From the NCBI RefSeq assembly GCF_001541345.2, contig NZ_LMVL02000001.1, positions 682,001 through 746,000 of the forward strand: 64,000 nt of DNA. The letters run 5' to 3'. The DNA comes from Gillisella vitis (GTDB lineage Bacteria; Pseudomonadota; Alphaproteobacteria; Rhizobiales; Rhizobiaceae). The translations under genes and the position numbers were made by a program. This document shows positions 9,088 through 18,091 of the stretch, piece by piece. The number at the start of each line of letters is the position of its first letter. Within the stretch, counting starts at the first letter, position 1. Under the pieces are notes generated by a model. The model did no database searches and had not been told where the DNA came from. It worked only from the letters and a program-made list of their open reading frames with translations.

Positions 9088-10206
9088 ATGTCAGGACAGA
9101 AATTTGGAGTGGCCGGGTCGATTGCCCTCGTCATCGGTCACTTCTCGGGCATGCTTGACTTGATTGCTCTCCCCGTTTGGGTTGGCGCGCTTGTCGAACG
9201 CTTCGGGTTCAGCCCACAACAGGCCGGCGGGATCGTTACCTTGTTCCTGGTCGGTGCAGTTGTCGCGAGCCTCATCGTCGCACCCCGTTTCAACCAGATG
9301 AACCAGCGGCGCTGGGCCTCCACGGCTTTTGCCGTTGCCGCTACCGCTTTTTTGGGCGCATCGAGAGAGACGGCTTTCCTTCCCCTTGCTCTCCTGCATT
9401 TGACTGCCGGTTTCGCGGTTGGGACAGCTCTTTCCATGGTGCATGGAACGATCGGCCAGGCAACCAACCCGCATCGGCTATACGCCATGGCCGGCATAGC
9501 CCTTGGCCTTTTCGCCATTGTTCTGCTGGCAGCCATTCCGCAACTGTTGATCGTCTATGGCGGCTCTGTTCTCTTCTATGTGTTCACCGGTATCATGGTG
9601 ATTGCCGCCCTTACCTGTACGTTCTTGTTTCGCAATCCCGTCCATGCCGTTGAACCAGAGAAGAAGCCGTTTAGCCGGGCGATGTGGTTCACGATCTTTG
9701 GGATCAGCATCCTGACCTTCAACCAATCCATGGTATTTTCCTTCGTTGAGGTCATCGGTAAATCGCGCGGGTTTTCCGCAGAGAGCGTGCTGGCTGTTCT
9801 CATCGCGCTGGGCTTCGTCAACTTTATAGTGCCATCTCCATTGGCGGCTTTTTTGCAGACCCGCGTTTCCGCCACAACTGTCACCCAGATCGGACCGGCG
9901 GTGCAGGTCATTCTCGCAATCATCGTGACTTCAGCAACCGTTTTCCCTCTCTGGGCGGTTGCGGCCTCTCTGTTCGTCTCAGTGCAGATCTTCACCCATA
10001 ACTTTGCGTTCGGTCGTCTCGCAAAACTCGATCCGACCGGACGTGCCGTTGCAGCGACCCCGGCGATGTTGATGGTGGGTGCCGCACTTGGCCCTATTGT
10101 CGGTGGCGCATTGGGCGAAAATTTTGGCTTTGCGGCGCTGGGTGTGACGGCTGTGGCGGTCGGCGCGGTCTCTATTGGCTTCTTTACCAAGGCGAAAACA
10201 GCATGA
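9088..10206 (+). CDS. MFS transporter, probably for the catabolic substrate
   Basis: Inner-membrane carrier of 372 aa with about 11-12 hydrophobic helices and a short central loop rich in basic and acidic residues (NPVHAVEPEKKPFSR). I start at ATG 9088 (MSGQKFGVAG), with GGAGGAGATGG just ahead, rather than at the track-style upstream start at 9001, which lacks a ribosome site. Context suggests uptake of the compound degraded by the cluster. The family is slightly shorter than typical sugar/drug MFS proteins. The next gene overlaps its stop by four bases. Confidence 0.85.
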   Translation: MSGQKFGVAGSIALVIGHFSGMLDLIALPVWVGALVERFGFSPQQAGGIVTLFLVGAVVASLIVAPRFNQMNQRRWASTAFAVAATAFLGASRETAFLPLALLHLTAGFAVGTALSMVHGTIGQATNPHRLYAMAGIALGLFAIVLLAAIPQLLIVYGGSVLFYVFTGIMVIAALTCTFLFRNPVHAVEPEKKPFSRAMWFTIFGISILTFNQSMVFSFVEVIGKSRGFSAESVLAVLIALGFVNFIVPSPLAAFLQTRVSATTVTQIGPAVQVILAIIVTSATVFPLWAVAASLFVSVQIFTHNFAFGRLAKLDPTGRAVAATPAMLMVGAALGPIVGGALGENFGFAALGVTAVAVGAVSIGFFTKAKTA

Positions 10207-10784
10207 CACAATTTCCTGACATTACCCGTATCGTCACCGGCCATGCGAGCGATGGTCGCTCCATCCTCAGCGAAGTCGGACCTTTGCCCAAGGTGGTTGA
10301 AATCAATGCCATTCCCGGCACCATGTTTCACGAAGTGTGGGAGACCGGCGAAAGCCCTGTGCGGATCGACAATGGGGCCGATCCAACCCTCGGTCCCCTT
10401 ATCCTTCCCCCTCCAGCAGGCGGCACGCGCATCCGTTTCGTCGATATCCCGCCGGATACCGAGGATTTTTTGCAAACCGGTGCGGAGCGAATGAACGTTG
10501 CCTTCGAGCAATTGGGCGACAAAGCGGCTTCCACAGTGGAGGAGCATTCCCCGCATCCGCTGATGCATCGCACGGAATCGGTTGATTACGGCATTGTCAT
10601 TGAAGGCGAGATGACCCTAGTGCTTGATGATGGCGAGGTGCTTTTGAAGCAGGGTTCCGTCGTTATCCAGCGTGGCACCAATCATGCCTGGGCCAATCGC
10701 TCCGGCAAGACGTGCCGGATGCTCTTCATCCTGATCGCAGGGGTCTACGATCCCGCCATCGCAGCCAGCCTTGCCGGACGATGA
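10203..10784 (+). CDS. Cupin-domain protein
   Basis: 193-aa protein with a C-terminal single cupin barrel: HRTESVDYGIVIEGEMTLVLDDG and, after it, QRGTNHAWANRS supply the two conserved cupin motifs. Similar proteins serve as small dioxygenases, isomerases or decarboxylases, or as ligand-binding proteins, in aromatic degradation clusters. It starts inside the stop codon of the MFS gene (ATGA). The first half (to about residue 90) has no motif I recognise. Confidence 0.8.
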   Translation: MTQFPDITRIVTGHASDGRSILSEVGPLPKVVEINAIPGTMFHEVWETGESPVRIDNGADPTLGPLILPPPAGGTRIRFVDIPPDTEDFLQTGAERMNVAFEQLGDKAASTVEEHSPHPLMHRTESVDYGIVIEGEMTLVLDDGEVLLKQGSVVIQRGTNHAWANRSGKTCRMLFILIAGVYDPAIAASLAGR

Positions 10785-10823
10785 TCGCCGGGTGCCACCA
10801 ATAACAGCAGGAACGAGGTCATC

Positions 10824-11801
10824 ATGAAGTTTGCAACCTATCACGATGGAAGCCGCGACGGCCAACTCTGGATCGTTTCGCGTGATCTGAAACGGGCCGT
10901 TCCGGCAACCGGCATCGCTGTGTCCTTGCTCGCCGCTCTGGAGGACTGGGATGCCTTAGCTCCCCGTCTTCTCGAACTCTATGAGCGGCTCAATGCAGGG
11001 AATGAACCTTTTGCCACCAGCTTCCAGCCGGAACGGTGTCTGGCGCCCTTGCCGCGGGCGCCACAATGGCTGGATGCCTCCGCCTTCCTCAACCATGGCC
11101 GGTTGATGGATAAAGCTTTCGACAATCCGATCAACCCGGATTTTGAGACGGTACCCTTGATCTATCAGGGGGCAAGCGATGATTTTCGCGGTCCGCTGGC
11201 AGGCGTGGAGTTTCTTGACGACGCGCTGCTGATCGATATGGAAGGCGAGTTCGGCGTTATTCTTGCCGATGTGCCGATGGGCGTGACACCGGAAAATGCC
11301 ATCGATCACGTCCGTCTGCTGGTGCAGATCAACGACTGGTCGCTGCGCGCGCTTGGGCCGCGCGAAATGCGGGCGGGTTTCGGGTTTCTCCAGGCCAAGC
11401 CATCGACGGCCTTTGCACCGATCGCCGTCACGCCGGACGAGATCGGGCCGCATTGGTCCAACGGTCGAGTTGGCCTGTCGTTGCATGTGGAGATCAACGG
11501 ACGACGGGTTGGGGATGCCCATGGAAGCGAAATGCATTTCTCCTTCGGTGAATTGATCGCTCATTGCGCCCGCAGCCGACGTTTGTCGGCTGGAACCATT
11601 CTGGGTTCCGGGACGGTGTCCAATGCAGACCGTGCCGCCGGTTCATCCTGCATTTCCGAAATCCGGGTGATCGAGCTTCTCGATGAAGGTAAGGCGCGGA
11701 CACCTTTTCTGACCTGGGGTGACCAGGTGCGGATGGAAGCCCGGCTGCCGGATGGGAGCACGCCTTTCGGGGTGATTGATCAGGCGGTGGTGAAGGCCTG
11801 A
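10824..11801 (+). CDS. Fumarylacetoacetate hydrolase (FAH) family enzyme
   Basis: 325-aa enzyme of the FAH superfamily. The C-terminal fold contains the acidic metal-binding positions in DMEGEFGVIL and the later glycine-rich GTILGSGTVSN that lines the active site. Family members hydrolyse C-C bonds of diketo acids or hydrate/decarboxylate ring-cleavage products (HpcE/MhpD-like). Its place downstream of an extradiol dioxygenase fits processing of the ring-opened product. The stop is immediately abutted by the next gene's ATG. Confidence 0.88.
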   Translation: MKFATYHDGSRDGQLWIVSRDLKRAVPATGIAVSLLAALEDWDALAPRLLELYERLNAGNEPFATSFQPERCLAPLPRAPQWLDASAFLNHGRLMDKAFDNPINPDFETVPLIYQGASDDFRGPLAGVEFLDDALLIDMEGEFGVILADVPMGVTPENAIDHVRLLVQINDWSLRALGPREMRAGFGFLQAKPSTAFAPIAVTPDEIGPHWSNGRVGLSLHVEINGRRVGDAHGSEMHFSFGELIAHCARSRRLSAGTILGSGTVSNADRAAGSSCISEIRVIELLDEGKARTPFLTWGDQVRMEARLPDGSTPFGVIDQAVVKA

Positions 11802-12721
11802 TGCGCATTCTCGTCACCGGAGCGGATGGTTTTTTGGGTCGCGGGCTCGTGGCGCGGCTTCCATTTGCTGTTCACCAGGCAAAGCGGATCGTTGTCACAG
11901 ACCGGGCCTTTGCTCAACCTGTCCCTGACGGGATCGAGGCCTTGGTCGGTGATCTCGGCGATCCCGGCTTTCTGGATAGATTGCTGGAACCCGGTTTCGA
12001 TCTGGTCTTCCACCTGGCCAGTCTTCCCGGAGGACTTGCCGAGCGGGAACAGGCGCTGGGACATGCTGCAAACCTGCTTGCGCCGATTGCTTTGGCGCAA
12101 GGCGTAGCCCTTCGGCGTCCCGGTGCGAGGCTGGTTTTTGCCTCTTCCATCGCGGTCTATGGTGCGCTTGGAGCGGCAACCGTCACGGCGCAGACACCTG
12201 CCGCACCGCAGCTGACCTATGGCGCCCACAAGCTGATGACCGAAATCCTGTTGTCTGACCTGACGCGGCGCGGTGCGCTTTCAGCCATCAGCCTGCGGTT
12301 TCCCGGCATTGTCGCACGACCTGCGACCGACAGCGGACATGGTTCGGCGTTTATGAGCCTGCTTTTCCATCGGATTGCTGCTGGGGAAGCCTATGCCTGT
12401 CCGGTTCCGGCCAGCAGCGCCTGTTGGTGGGTCTCACGGCAGGCGGCGGTGGACATGCTGTTGCATGCCGCAGGGCTGAAGGATAGCGCCGTAACCCTTG
12501 TCCAGCCGCCAGTGCTGTTTGCAACGACTGGCGAGGTGGCCACGGCGGTCGCCCGCTCCGTGGGCAAAACCGCATTGGTCGAATGGGGCGAGGACGACAC
12601 GCTTCGCCGCCTGTTTGGTGCCATGCCGCCGCTTGATACGGCCACGGCCTTCGCGACGGGATTCAAGGCCGACGCCGATCTCGACGCGCTTGCCAAAGCC
12701 GCAATTTCAGGAGAGTCATGA
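11801..12721 (+). CDS. NAD-dependent epimerase/dehydratase (extended SDR)
   Basis: 306-aa extended short-chain dehydrogenase. It has the NAD-binding GADGFLG motif at residues 7-13, and the catalytic Tyr140-x3-Lys144 in TYGAHK. The overall layout resembles D-erythronate dehydrogenase (DenD)-type oxidoreductases more than sugar-nucleotide epimerases, but I cannot fix the substrate. The ATG overlaps the final base of the FAH gene stop, so the two are translated together. Confidence 0.82.
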   Translation: MRILVTGADGFLGRGLVARLPFAVHQAKRIVVTDRAFAQPVPDGIEALVGDLGDPGFLDRLLEPGFDLVFHLASLPGGLAEREQALGHAANLLAPIALAQGVALRRPGARLVFASSIAVYGALGAATVTAQTPAAPQLTYGAHKLMTEILLSDLTRRGALSAISLRFPGIVARPATDSGHGSAFMSLLFHRIAAGEAYACPVPASSACWWVSRQAAVDMLLHAAGLKDSAVTLVQPPVLFATTGEVATAVARSVGKTALVEWGEDDTLRRLFGAMPPLDTATAFATGFKADADLDALAKAAISGES

Positions 12722-13494
12722 TGAAGATTATCGATCTGTCCGTTGCTATCGAAAATGATGTTCCCGCCGATCCGCCGGGCCTTGGTCCCAAAATCACCTA
12801 CACAAACCACGCAGAAGGCTCCGAGGAAGTTTTGCGCTTCTTCCCCGGCCTCGACATGGCCGATGTCCCCGGTGGGGAAGGCTGGGCCATAGAACAGCTG
12901 AATCTGACCGCCCATGCCGGTACGCATCTGGATGCGCCCTGGCATTTCGCTTCTACGATGAATAACGGCGAGCGCGCCTGGACCATTGATGAAGTGCCGC
13001 TCGATTGGTGCATCCGTCCCGGCGTGAAACTGGATCTACGCCATCTGCCGGATGGCTCAATCGCAACGGCAGCCGATCTACAGTCAGCCTTGGCAGTGGC
13101 CGGTCATACACTCCAGCCTTTCGATGTGGTGCTGGTCAATACCGCTGCCGGTGCCGCCTATGGGCGACCGGATTATCTGGGCCGTGGCTGTGGCATCGGA
13201 CGCGAGGCCACCCATTGGCTGATGGCGCAAGGCGTCCATATCGCGGGCACCGACGCCTGGTCCTGGGATGCGCCTTTTCCGGTCACGGCGAAACGGTTTG
13301 CGGAAACCAGGGATGCTGGATTGATCTGGGAAGGCCATAAAGCCGCCCGCGAAGGCATTTTTCTGCATATGGAAAAACTGACACGGCTGGAGGAATTGCC
13401 GGGCTCCGGCTTCACCGTTTCCTGCCTGCCTGTCAAGATCAAGGGCGGCTCGGCTGGCTGGTGCCGTGCCGTGGCGATTTTCCCTGATGGTTAG
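12718..13494 (+). CDS. Cyclase / kynurenine-formamidase-like metal hydrolase
   Basis: 258-aa protein of the cyclase family (Pfam Cyclase). The hallmark metal-binding motif H-x-G-T-H-x-D is present as His66 to Asp72 in HAGTHLDAPWHF. Relatives hydrolyse N-formylkynurenine, isatin or similar amides and lactones. It closes the catabolic operon. Two consecutive ATG codons (12718, 12721) follow an AGGAGA; the first overlaps the upstream stop. Confidence 0.87.
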   Translation: MMKIIDLSVAIENDVPADPPGLGPKITYTNHAEGSEEVLRFFPGLDMADVPGGEGWAIEQLNLTAHAGTHLDAPWHFASTMNNGERAWTIDEVPLDWCIRPGVKLDLRHLPDGSIATAADLQSALAVAGHTLQPFDVVLVNTAAGAAYGRPDYLGRGCGIGREATHWLMAQGVHIAGTDAWSWDAPFPVTAKRFAETRDAGLIWEGHKAAREGIFLHMEKLTRLEELPGSGFTVSCLPVKIKGGSAGWCRAVAIFPDG

Positions 13495-13512
13495 TTTCGT
13501 CGTATGCCAATC

Positions 13513-13549
13513 TGCTGCGCCCGCCGTTATAAAAGACACGGGCGCAGCA
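13513..13549. terminator. Bidirectional hairpin terminator
   Basis: A perfect 11-bp GC-rich inverted repeat (TGCTGCGCCCG / CGGGCGCAGCA, 15-nt loop) followed by TTTCT lies between the convergent cyclase gene and ABC ATPase gene, ending the catabolic operon. Confidence 0.7.
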
Positions 13550-13571
13550 TTTCTAATCGTGCCTGTTCAGC

Positions 13572-14882
13572 CTATTCCGGGTTTTCCAGGCTGAACATTT
13601 CGGTGCGTTCGTCATAGGCGAACAGTTCGGCATAACGCGCCCAGGAGACGATGGTCTTCAACGTATCGTCGGCGTAGGATTCGCTCATGTAATCCTCCAA
13701 TTCGTTGCGGAACCGCGCTGCCGGTGCGGTGTGGCTTGGGCGCTCATCCAGAACCCGGCGGATCAGGCCCATCAGAGGCACATAGCTGACCAGATGCTCG
13801 GCAAACAGTTTTTTGCGGGCATCGGTTTCCAGATGGGCGAAGCGGGTTCCGGCCTCGGTCAGCACCAGATCGCCTTCGCTTAAATGGGCAAAGCGCAAAA
13901 GCTGGAGCGCTTCGCCAAGGTGAAACAGCTCGTCTGCCTCCAATTGCAGCTGACCGGCCAGAACGGGGAGATCGGCGCGGCCATGATAGGGTGCGCCTGC
14001 GAGCGCCTCGATCAGGCCCGACAGGATATTGGTCGAAACCGGCTCCAGTACCATGCCCATACCGGTTCCGGGAATGCCATCCATGGCGGGCAGGCGCGGT
14101 TCGGCGCGCGCCGTCATCAGCGCGTAGATGCTGTCCACCAGCTGGCGGAACACCGGGTCAAGCCGGTTGCGCGGATGCGGCAGATCGACCTTTAATTCGC
14201 GCGCCACCCGGCCCGGATTGGAGGAAAACACCAGGATGCGGTCGCACATCAGCACCGCTTCCTCGATGTTGTGGGTGACGATCAGCACGGATTTGATTGG
14301 CAGGCGGCCCTCGATCCACAGATCGATCATGTCGGTGCGCAGGGTTTCGGCGGTCAGCACGTCGAGGGCGGAAAAAGGCTCGTCCATCAACAGCAGATCA
14401 GGATGGACCACCAGGGCGCGGGCAAAGCCGACGCGCTGGCGCATACCGCCGGACAGCTCTTTCGGATAGGCGTTTTCAAACCCGTCGAGGCCGATCAAGT
14501 CGATGGCCGCCAAGGCAAGCGAGCGCCGCTCGGTACGGTCTACGCCTTTGGCTTCCAGGCCGAGTTCGACATTCTGAAGCACGGTCAGCCAGGGAAACAG
14601 GGCAAAGGACTGAAAGATCATCGAGATACCGGGAGGTGGTCCATCGATTTCGGTGCCGCGATAGCGGGCGCTGCCCGAAGAGGGCGATAGCAAGCCGGCA
14701 ATGATGCGCAGCAGCGTCGATTTGCCGGAGCCGGAGCGGCCGAGCAGGCCGACGATTTCGCCTTCCTTGATGGTGAGATCGACATTTTCGAGCACGACAA
14801 CATCGTTGCCGCTGGCCTTGGGAAAGGAGCGGGAGACCTGGGCGATATCGATCAGCGGGGACTTGGTGATAAGATCAAGCAT
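13572..14882 (-). CDS. NitT/TauT-type ABC transporter ATPase with C-terminal AAA-associated domain
   Basis: 436-aa ATPase. The Walker A motif is GLLGRSGSGKST, the signature [14 protein letters not shown] and Walker B LLLMDEPFSALD. About 150 residues follow the nucleotide-binding domain, including a winged-helix-like segment found in the 'AAA-associated' subgroup of nitrate/sulfonate-type ATPases. I use the ATG at 14882 (MLDLITKSPLI), which has AAAGGA upstream, rather than an ATG 30 bases earlier. Transcribed after the fused permease gene at 14961. The substrate is unknown and no binding protein is encoded nearby. Confidence 0.86.
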   Translation of the reverse strand: MLDLITKSPLIDIAQVSRSFPKASGNDVVVLENVDLTIKEGEIVGLLGRSGSGKSTLLRIIAGLLSPSSGSARYRGTEIDGPPPGISMIFQSFALFPWLTVLQNVELGLEAKGVDRTERRSLALAAIDLIGLDGFENAYPKELSGGMRQRVGFARALVVHPDLLLMDEPFSALDVLTAETLRTDMIDLWIEGRLPIKSVLIVTHNIEEAVLMCDRILVFSSNPGRVARELKVDLPHPRNRLDPVFRQLVDSIYALMTARAEPRLPAMDGIPGTGMGMVLEPVSTNILSGLIEALAGAPYHGRADLPVLAGQLQLEADELFHLGEALQLLRFAHLSEGDLVLTEAGTRFAHLETDARKKLFAEHLVSYVPLMGLIRRVLDERPSHTAPAARFRNELEDYMSESYADDTLKTIVSWARYAELFAYDERTEMFSLENPE

Positions 14883-14960
14883 GGGAACAATCCTTTTGTC
14901 GGATGACATCATGTCTGTGGTGTTTGGGGTGCCAAGGCACCCCGTTTGATGGGGTTTTGA

Positions 14961-16694
14961 TCAGCCCAGGCGCAGGCGGCTTTCGCCATAGGCATAGAGC
15001 GGACGCCAGACCAGCCGGTTGAACAGCGTCACAAAAGTACACATGACGATGATGCCGAGCACGACCCGTGGGAAATCGCCTGCCGTTGTCGCATTGGCGA
15101 TGTAGGAGCCAAGGCCCGGCGTGGTCAGTTGGGTATCGCCCCAGCTTGCCACTTCCGCAACGATGCTGGCATTCCAGGAGCCGCCCGAAGCCGTGATGGC
15201 GCCGGTGATGTAGTAAGGGAAAATGCCGGGCAGGATGACCTTGAACCACCAGCGCCATCCGGTGATGTGGAAACTGCGAGCCGCTTCCTTGAGATCGCTT
15301 GGAAAGGCACTGGCACCGGCGATCACGTTGAACAGGATATACCATTGGGTCCCGAGGATCATCAGCGGGCTCAGCCAGATATCGGCATTGAGCCCGAAAT
15401 GCACGATCACCACCACGAACACCGGAAAGGCGATATTGGCTGGAAAGGCAGCCAGAAACTGCGCCAGCGGCTGGACTTTTTCCGAGAGCTTCGGACGCAG
15501 GCCGATCCACACCCCGACCGGCACCCAGACCACGGTTGCGATGGCCATCAGCACAATGACGCGCAACAAGGTGATGGAGCCATAGAGGATAACGGTTGGG
15601 ATTTCCGACCAGCCGATGCTGGCCCGCAGATAATCGAAGCTGATATAGGCAGCCCATGCGGCCATGCCCGCAATGATGCCGATCCAGATCCAGTCGATGA
15701 CCCTCGAGGTCGCAGGGCTGGCAGTTTTTGAACCGGTGCTCCGCAGTTTGGGGAGGCGCAATGTCCAGAGTTGGCGGGCCACCCAGCTCAGAGGCGCGAG
15801 CAGCAGTCGGGTAACGCGGGCCTTGCGCAACAAGTCCAGCATCCATGAACTGGGAGCCACGCCCGAGGCGGTGGTCTCGAAGCGGAACTTGTCGGCCCAG
15901 GCTACCAGCGGCCGGAACATCAACTGGTCATAGAGAAGAATGACGGCGAGCATGGCGATGACGGCATAGAACACCGCGAGGATATCCTGTTGCTTGATAG
16001 CCAAAGCCACGTAGGAACCGATCCCCGGCAGGGTGATCGTGGTGTTGCCGACAGTGATGGCTTCAGAGGCGACGACGAAGAACCAGCCGCCGGACATCGA
16101 CATCATGGTGTTCCACACCAGGCCGGGCATGGCGAAAGGCACGTCAAGCCGCCAGAATCGCTGCCAGCCACTCAGCTGGAAGCTGCGGGTTGCCTCGTCG
16201 AGATCTTTCGGCTGGCTGCGCATCGACTGATAGAGGCTGAAGGTCATGTTCCAGGCCTGGCTGGTGAAAATCGCAAACACCGCGGCCAGTTCCGCACCGA
16301 TTACCCGTCCGGGAAAAAGATTGAGGAAGAAGGTGACGGTAAAGGTCAGAAAGCCGAGAATCGGCACCGATTGCAGGATATCGAGGATCGGGATCATCAC
16401 CATTTCAGCACGCCTGCTCTTGGCGGCAACCGAGGCGTAGATCAGGGTGAAGATCAGCGAAAACACGATGGCTGCCAACATGCGCAGAATGGTGCGCAGC
16501 GCATAGATCGGCAGATTGGTGGGATCGAGCGACAGCGGAGCGGCATCGAGCACCGACAGCGGAACCGTCGTCACCCGCTCACCATAGGCAAACAGCACGA
16601 TGACGCCGATAATCAACAGCAGCGCCATCAGGTCCCAATGGTTCGGAAGGTGGGAGCGGCGGATGGCAAGCGGAGCGAATTTGGGATGGATCAT
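14961..16694 (-). CDS. Fused double ABC permease (NitT/TauT type)
   Basis: Inner-membrane protein of about 577 aa with two complete BPD-type permease domains in one chain. Each half carries its own EAA-like coupling loop (ATRSFQLSGWQRFWRLDVP and AARSFHITGWRWWFKVILP), so one polypeptide replaces the usual homodimer. The start is uncertain: ATG 16694 (MIHPKFAPLA) has AGAGG upstream, whereas the in-frame ATGs at 16724 and 16838 lack a ribosome site. It pairs with the ATPase downstream. The absence of a periplasmic binding protein in the locus is noteworthy. Confidence 0.85.
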   Translation of the reverse strand: MIHPKFAPLAIRRSHLPNHWDLMALLLIIGVIVLFAYGERVTTVPLSVLDAAPLSLDPTNLPIYALRTILRMLAAIVFSLIFTLIYASVAAKSRRAEMVMIPILDILQSVPILGFLTFTVTFFLNLFPGRVIGAELAAVFAIFTSQAWNMTFSLYQSMRSQPKDLDEATRSFQLSGWQRFWRLDVPFAMPGLVWNTMMSMSGGWFFVVASEAITVGNTTITLPGIGSYVALAIKQQDILAVFYAVIAMLAVILLYDQLMFRPLVAWADKFRFETTASGVAPSSWMLDLLRKARVTRLLLAPLSWVARQLWTLRLPKLRSTGSKTASPATSRVIDWIWIGIIAGMAAWAAYISFDYLRASIGWSEIPTVILYGSITLLRVIVLMAIATVVWVPVGVWIGLRPKLSEKVQPLAQFLAAFPANIAFPVFVVVIVHFGLNADIWLSPLMILGTQWYILFNVIAGASAFPSDLKEAARSFHITGWRWWFKVILPGIFPYYITGAITASGGSWNASIVAEVASWGDTQLTTPGLGSYIANATTAGDFPRVVLGIIVMCTFVTLFNRLVWRPLYAYGESRLRLG

Positions 16695-16877
16695 GGGACG
16701 GGCCTCTATTTCGCGAAGCGTCATAGGGAGGGATGACACGGCAATTTTAGGGGTAGGCAATTTCAGGCTTGAGGGTTTGATCCGCAGATCCCCGAAGCGC
16801 CTGATAATCCTATAGAATGACCGGACATCTGACGCCACCGCGCTTAAGGAAAGGCAGGCATGGCTTAGGCATAGGGA

Positions 16878-16897
16878 GAATATACTTTTGTATATTC
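16878..16897. promoter_or_regulatory. Palindrome between divergent ABC permease and sensor kinase genes
   Basis: A perfect 8-bp inverted repeat (GAATATAC, TTTT, GTATATTC) lies in the intergenic region upstream of both the permease operon and the kinase gene. It could be an operator, for instance for the FixJ-like regulator, or a small RNA hairpin. Position is suggestive only. Confidence 0.35.
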
Positions 16898-17020
16898 GGC
16901 CCTGCGGGACTGTCGCTGCGGCGCTTTCCTGCGTAATTTGGTTTGGGCCGATCTGGCCCTCGATGTTTTGCGAGAGGGCCTCGGCCTTTTGCGCAAAGAA
17001 ACAGCCATGGCCACCGAAGG

Positions 17021-18091
17021 ATGAAACACATTCTGTTTTCTCAGCACCAGAACCGGCCGAAGCTGAGAGCCGTGTTCATCCTGTTTCTGCTGGTCTGTAT
17101 CTTCTCAGCCGATACGATCACCAATTTCGAGATCGCTTTTGCGGTGTTCTATATCGCGGTCATTCTGATCGCCATCGGCTTCCTGTCGATGCGCGGCGTC
17201 GTCGCCCTGGCCATGGTCTGCATTTGCTTGACGGTACTCAGCCTGTTCCTGACCCGGCGCGGATCGTTCGAATCCGGGCTGCTGAATTGCGGCATCAGCA
17301 CGTGTGCTATTGGGGTGACGACCTATCTCGCCTTGAAAATCGTTGCCGCCCAGGCCGCTATTTACGATGCACAGGCGCAGTTTTCCCGCATGGCGCGGTT
17401 GACGAGGCTGGGGGAACTGACGGCCTCGATTGCCCACGAGGTCAATCAGCCGCTGGCCGCCGTCGCCACCAGTGCCGATGCCTGCCGCCGCTGGCTCGAT
17501 CATACGCCACCCAATCTGGATCGCGCCCGCCAGGCAGCGGAGCGGATCGCCAGCGACGTGAAACGCGCCAGCGATGTGATTGTGCGGGTACGGCGGCTGG
17601 CCAGGAGCGAACCGCCGCAACGGGAGAGTTTCGATCTCAATGCGGCGACGACTGAGGCCATCGGCCTGGCCGAACATGAACTTGAGCGCAACAGCATCGC
17701 CCTGGAGATGGCCCTTGCGGAAGACCTGCCCCCGGTGCTGGCCGACCGTATCCAGATCCAGCAGGTGATCGGTAATCTCCTGCTCAATGCCATTGAAGCC
17801 ATGGCCGCCGTTCCCAGTTTCAAACGCGAACTTTTGGTCTCGACCTTTCTCGATTGCGATGACAGGATCGTGCTTGCTGTCGCCGATTCAGGTCCCGGCA
17901 TGAAGCAATCGACGCTGGATCATCTGTTTGAAGCGTTCTGGACCACAAAGGAAAGCGGCATGGGCATCGGCCTTGCCATCAGCCGTTCGATCATTGAGGC
18001 GCATGGTGGGCGTATTTCCGTGACGTCCGCGCATCGCATGGGGACTGTCGTGCAATTCAGTCTGCCCTTAAGCGAAGAGAGTAAGGCATGA
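17021..18091 (+). CDS. Membrane sensor histidine kinase (FixL/DctB-like)
   Basis: 356-aa kinase. Three to four hydrophobic helices occupy roughly residues 15-110, with almost no periplasmic domain. A HisKA domain with phospho-acceptor box ASIAHEVNQPLAAV follows, and a HATPase domain with the N-box NLLLNAIEAM and G-box GMGIGLAISRSIIEAHGG. The start ATG 17021 has GAAGG very close upstream; longer in-frame starts add a low-quality N-terminus. It overlaps the response-regulator gene by four bases. The signal is probably sensed in the membrane or cytosol. The divergent ABC transporter is the obvious candidate target. Confidence 0.88.
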   Translation: MKHILFSQHQNRPKLRAVFILFLLVCIFSADTITNFEIAFAVFYIAVILIAIGFLSMRGVVALAMVCICLTVLSLFLTRRGSFESGLLNCGISTCAIGVTTYLALKIVAAQAAIYDAQAQFSRMARLTRLGELTASIAHEVNQPLAAVATSADACRRWLDHTPPNLDRARQAAERIASDVKRASDVIVRVRRLARSEPPQRESFDLNAATTEAIGLAEHELERNSIALEMALAEDLPPVLADRIQIQQVIGNLLLNAIEAMAAVPSFKRELLVSTFLDCDDRIVLAVADSGPGMKQSTLDHLFEAFWTTKESGMGIGLAISRSIIEAHGGRISVTSAHRMGTVVQFSLPLSEESKA

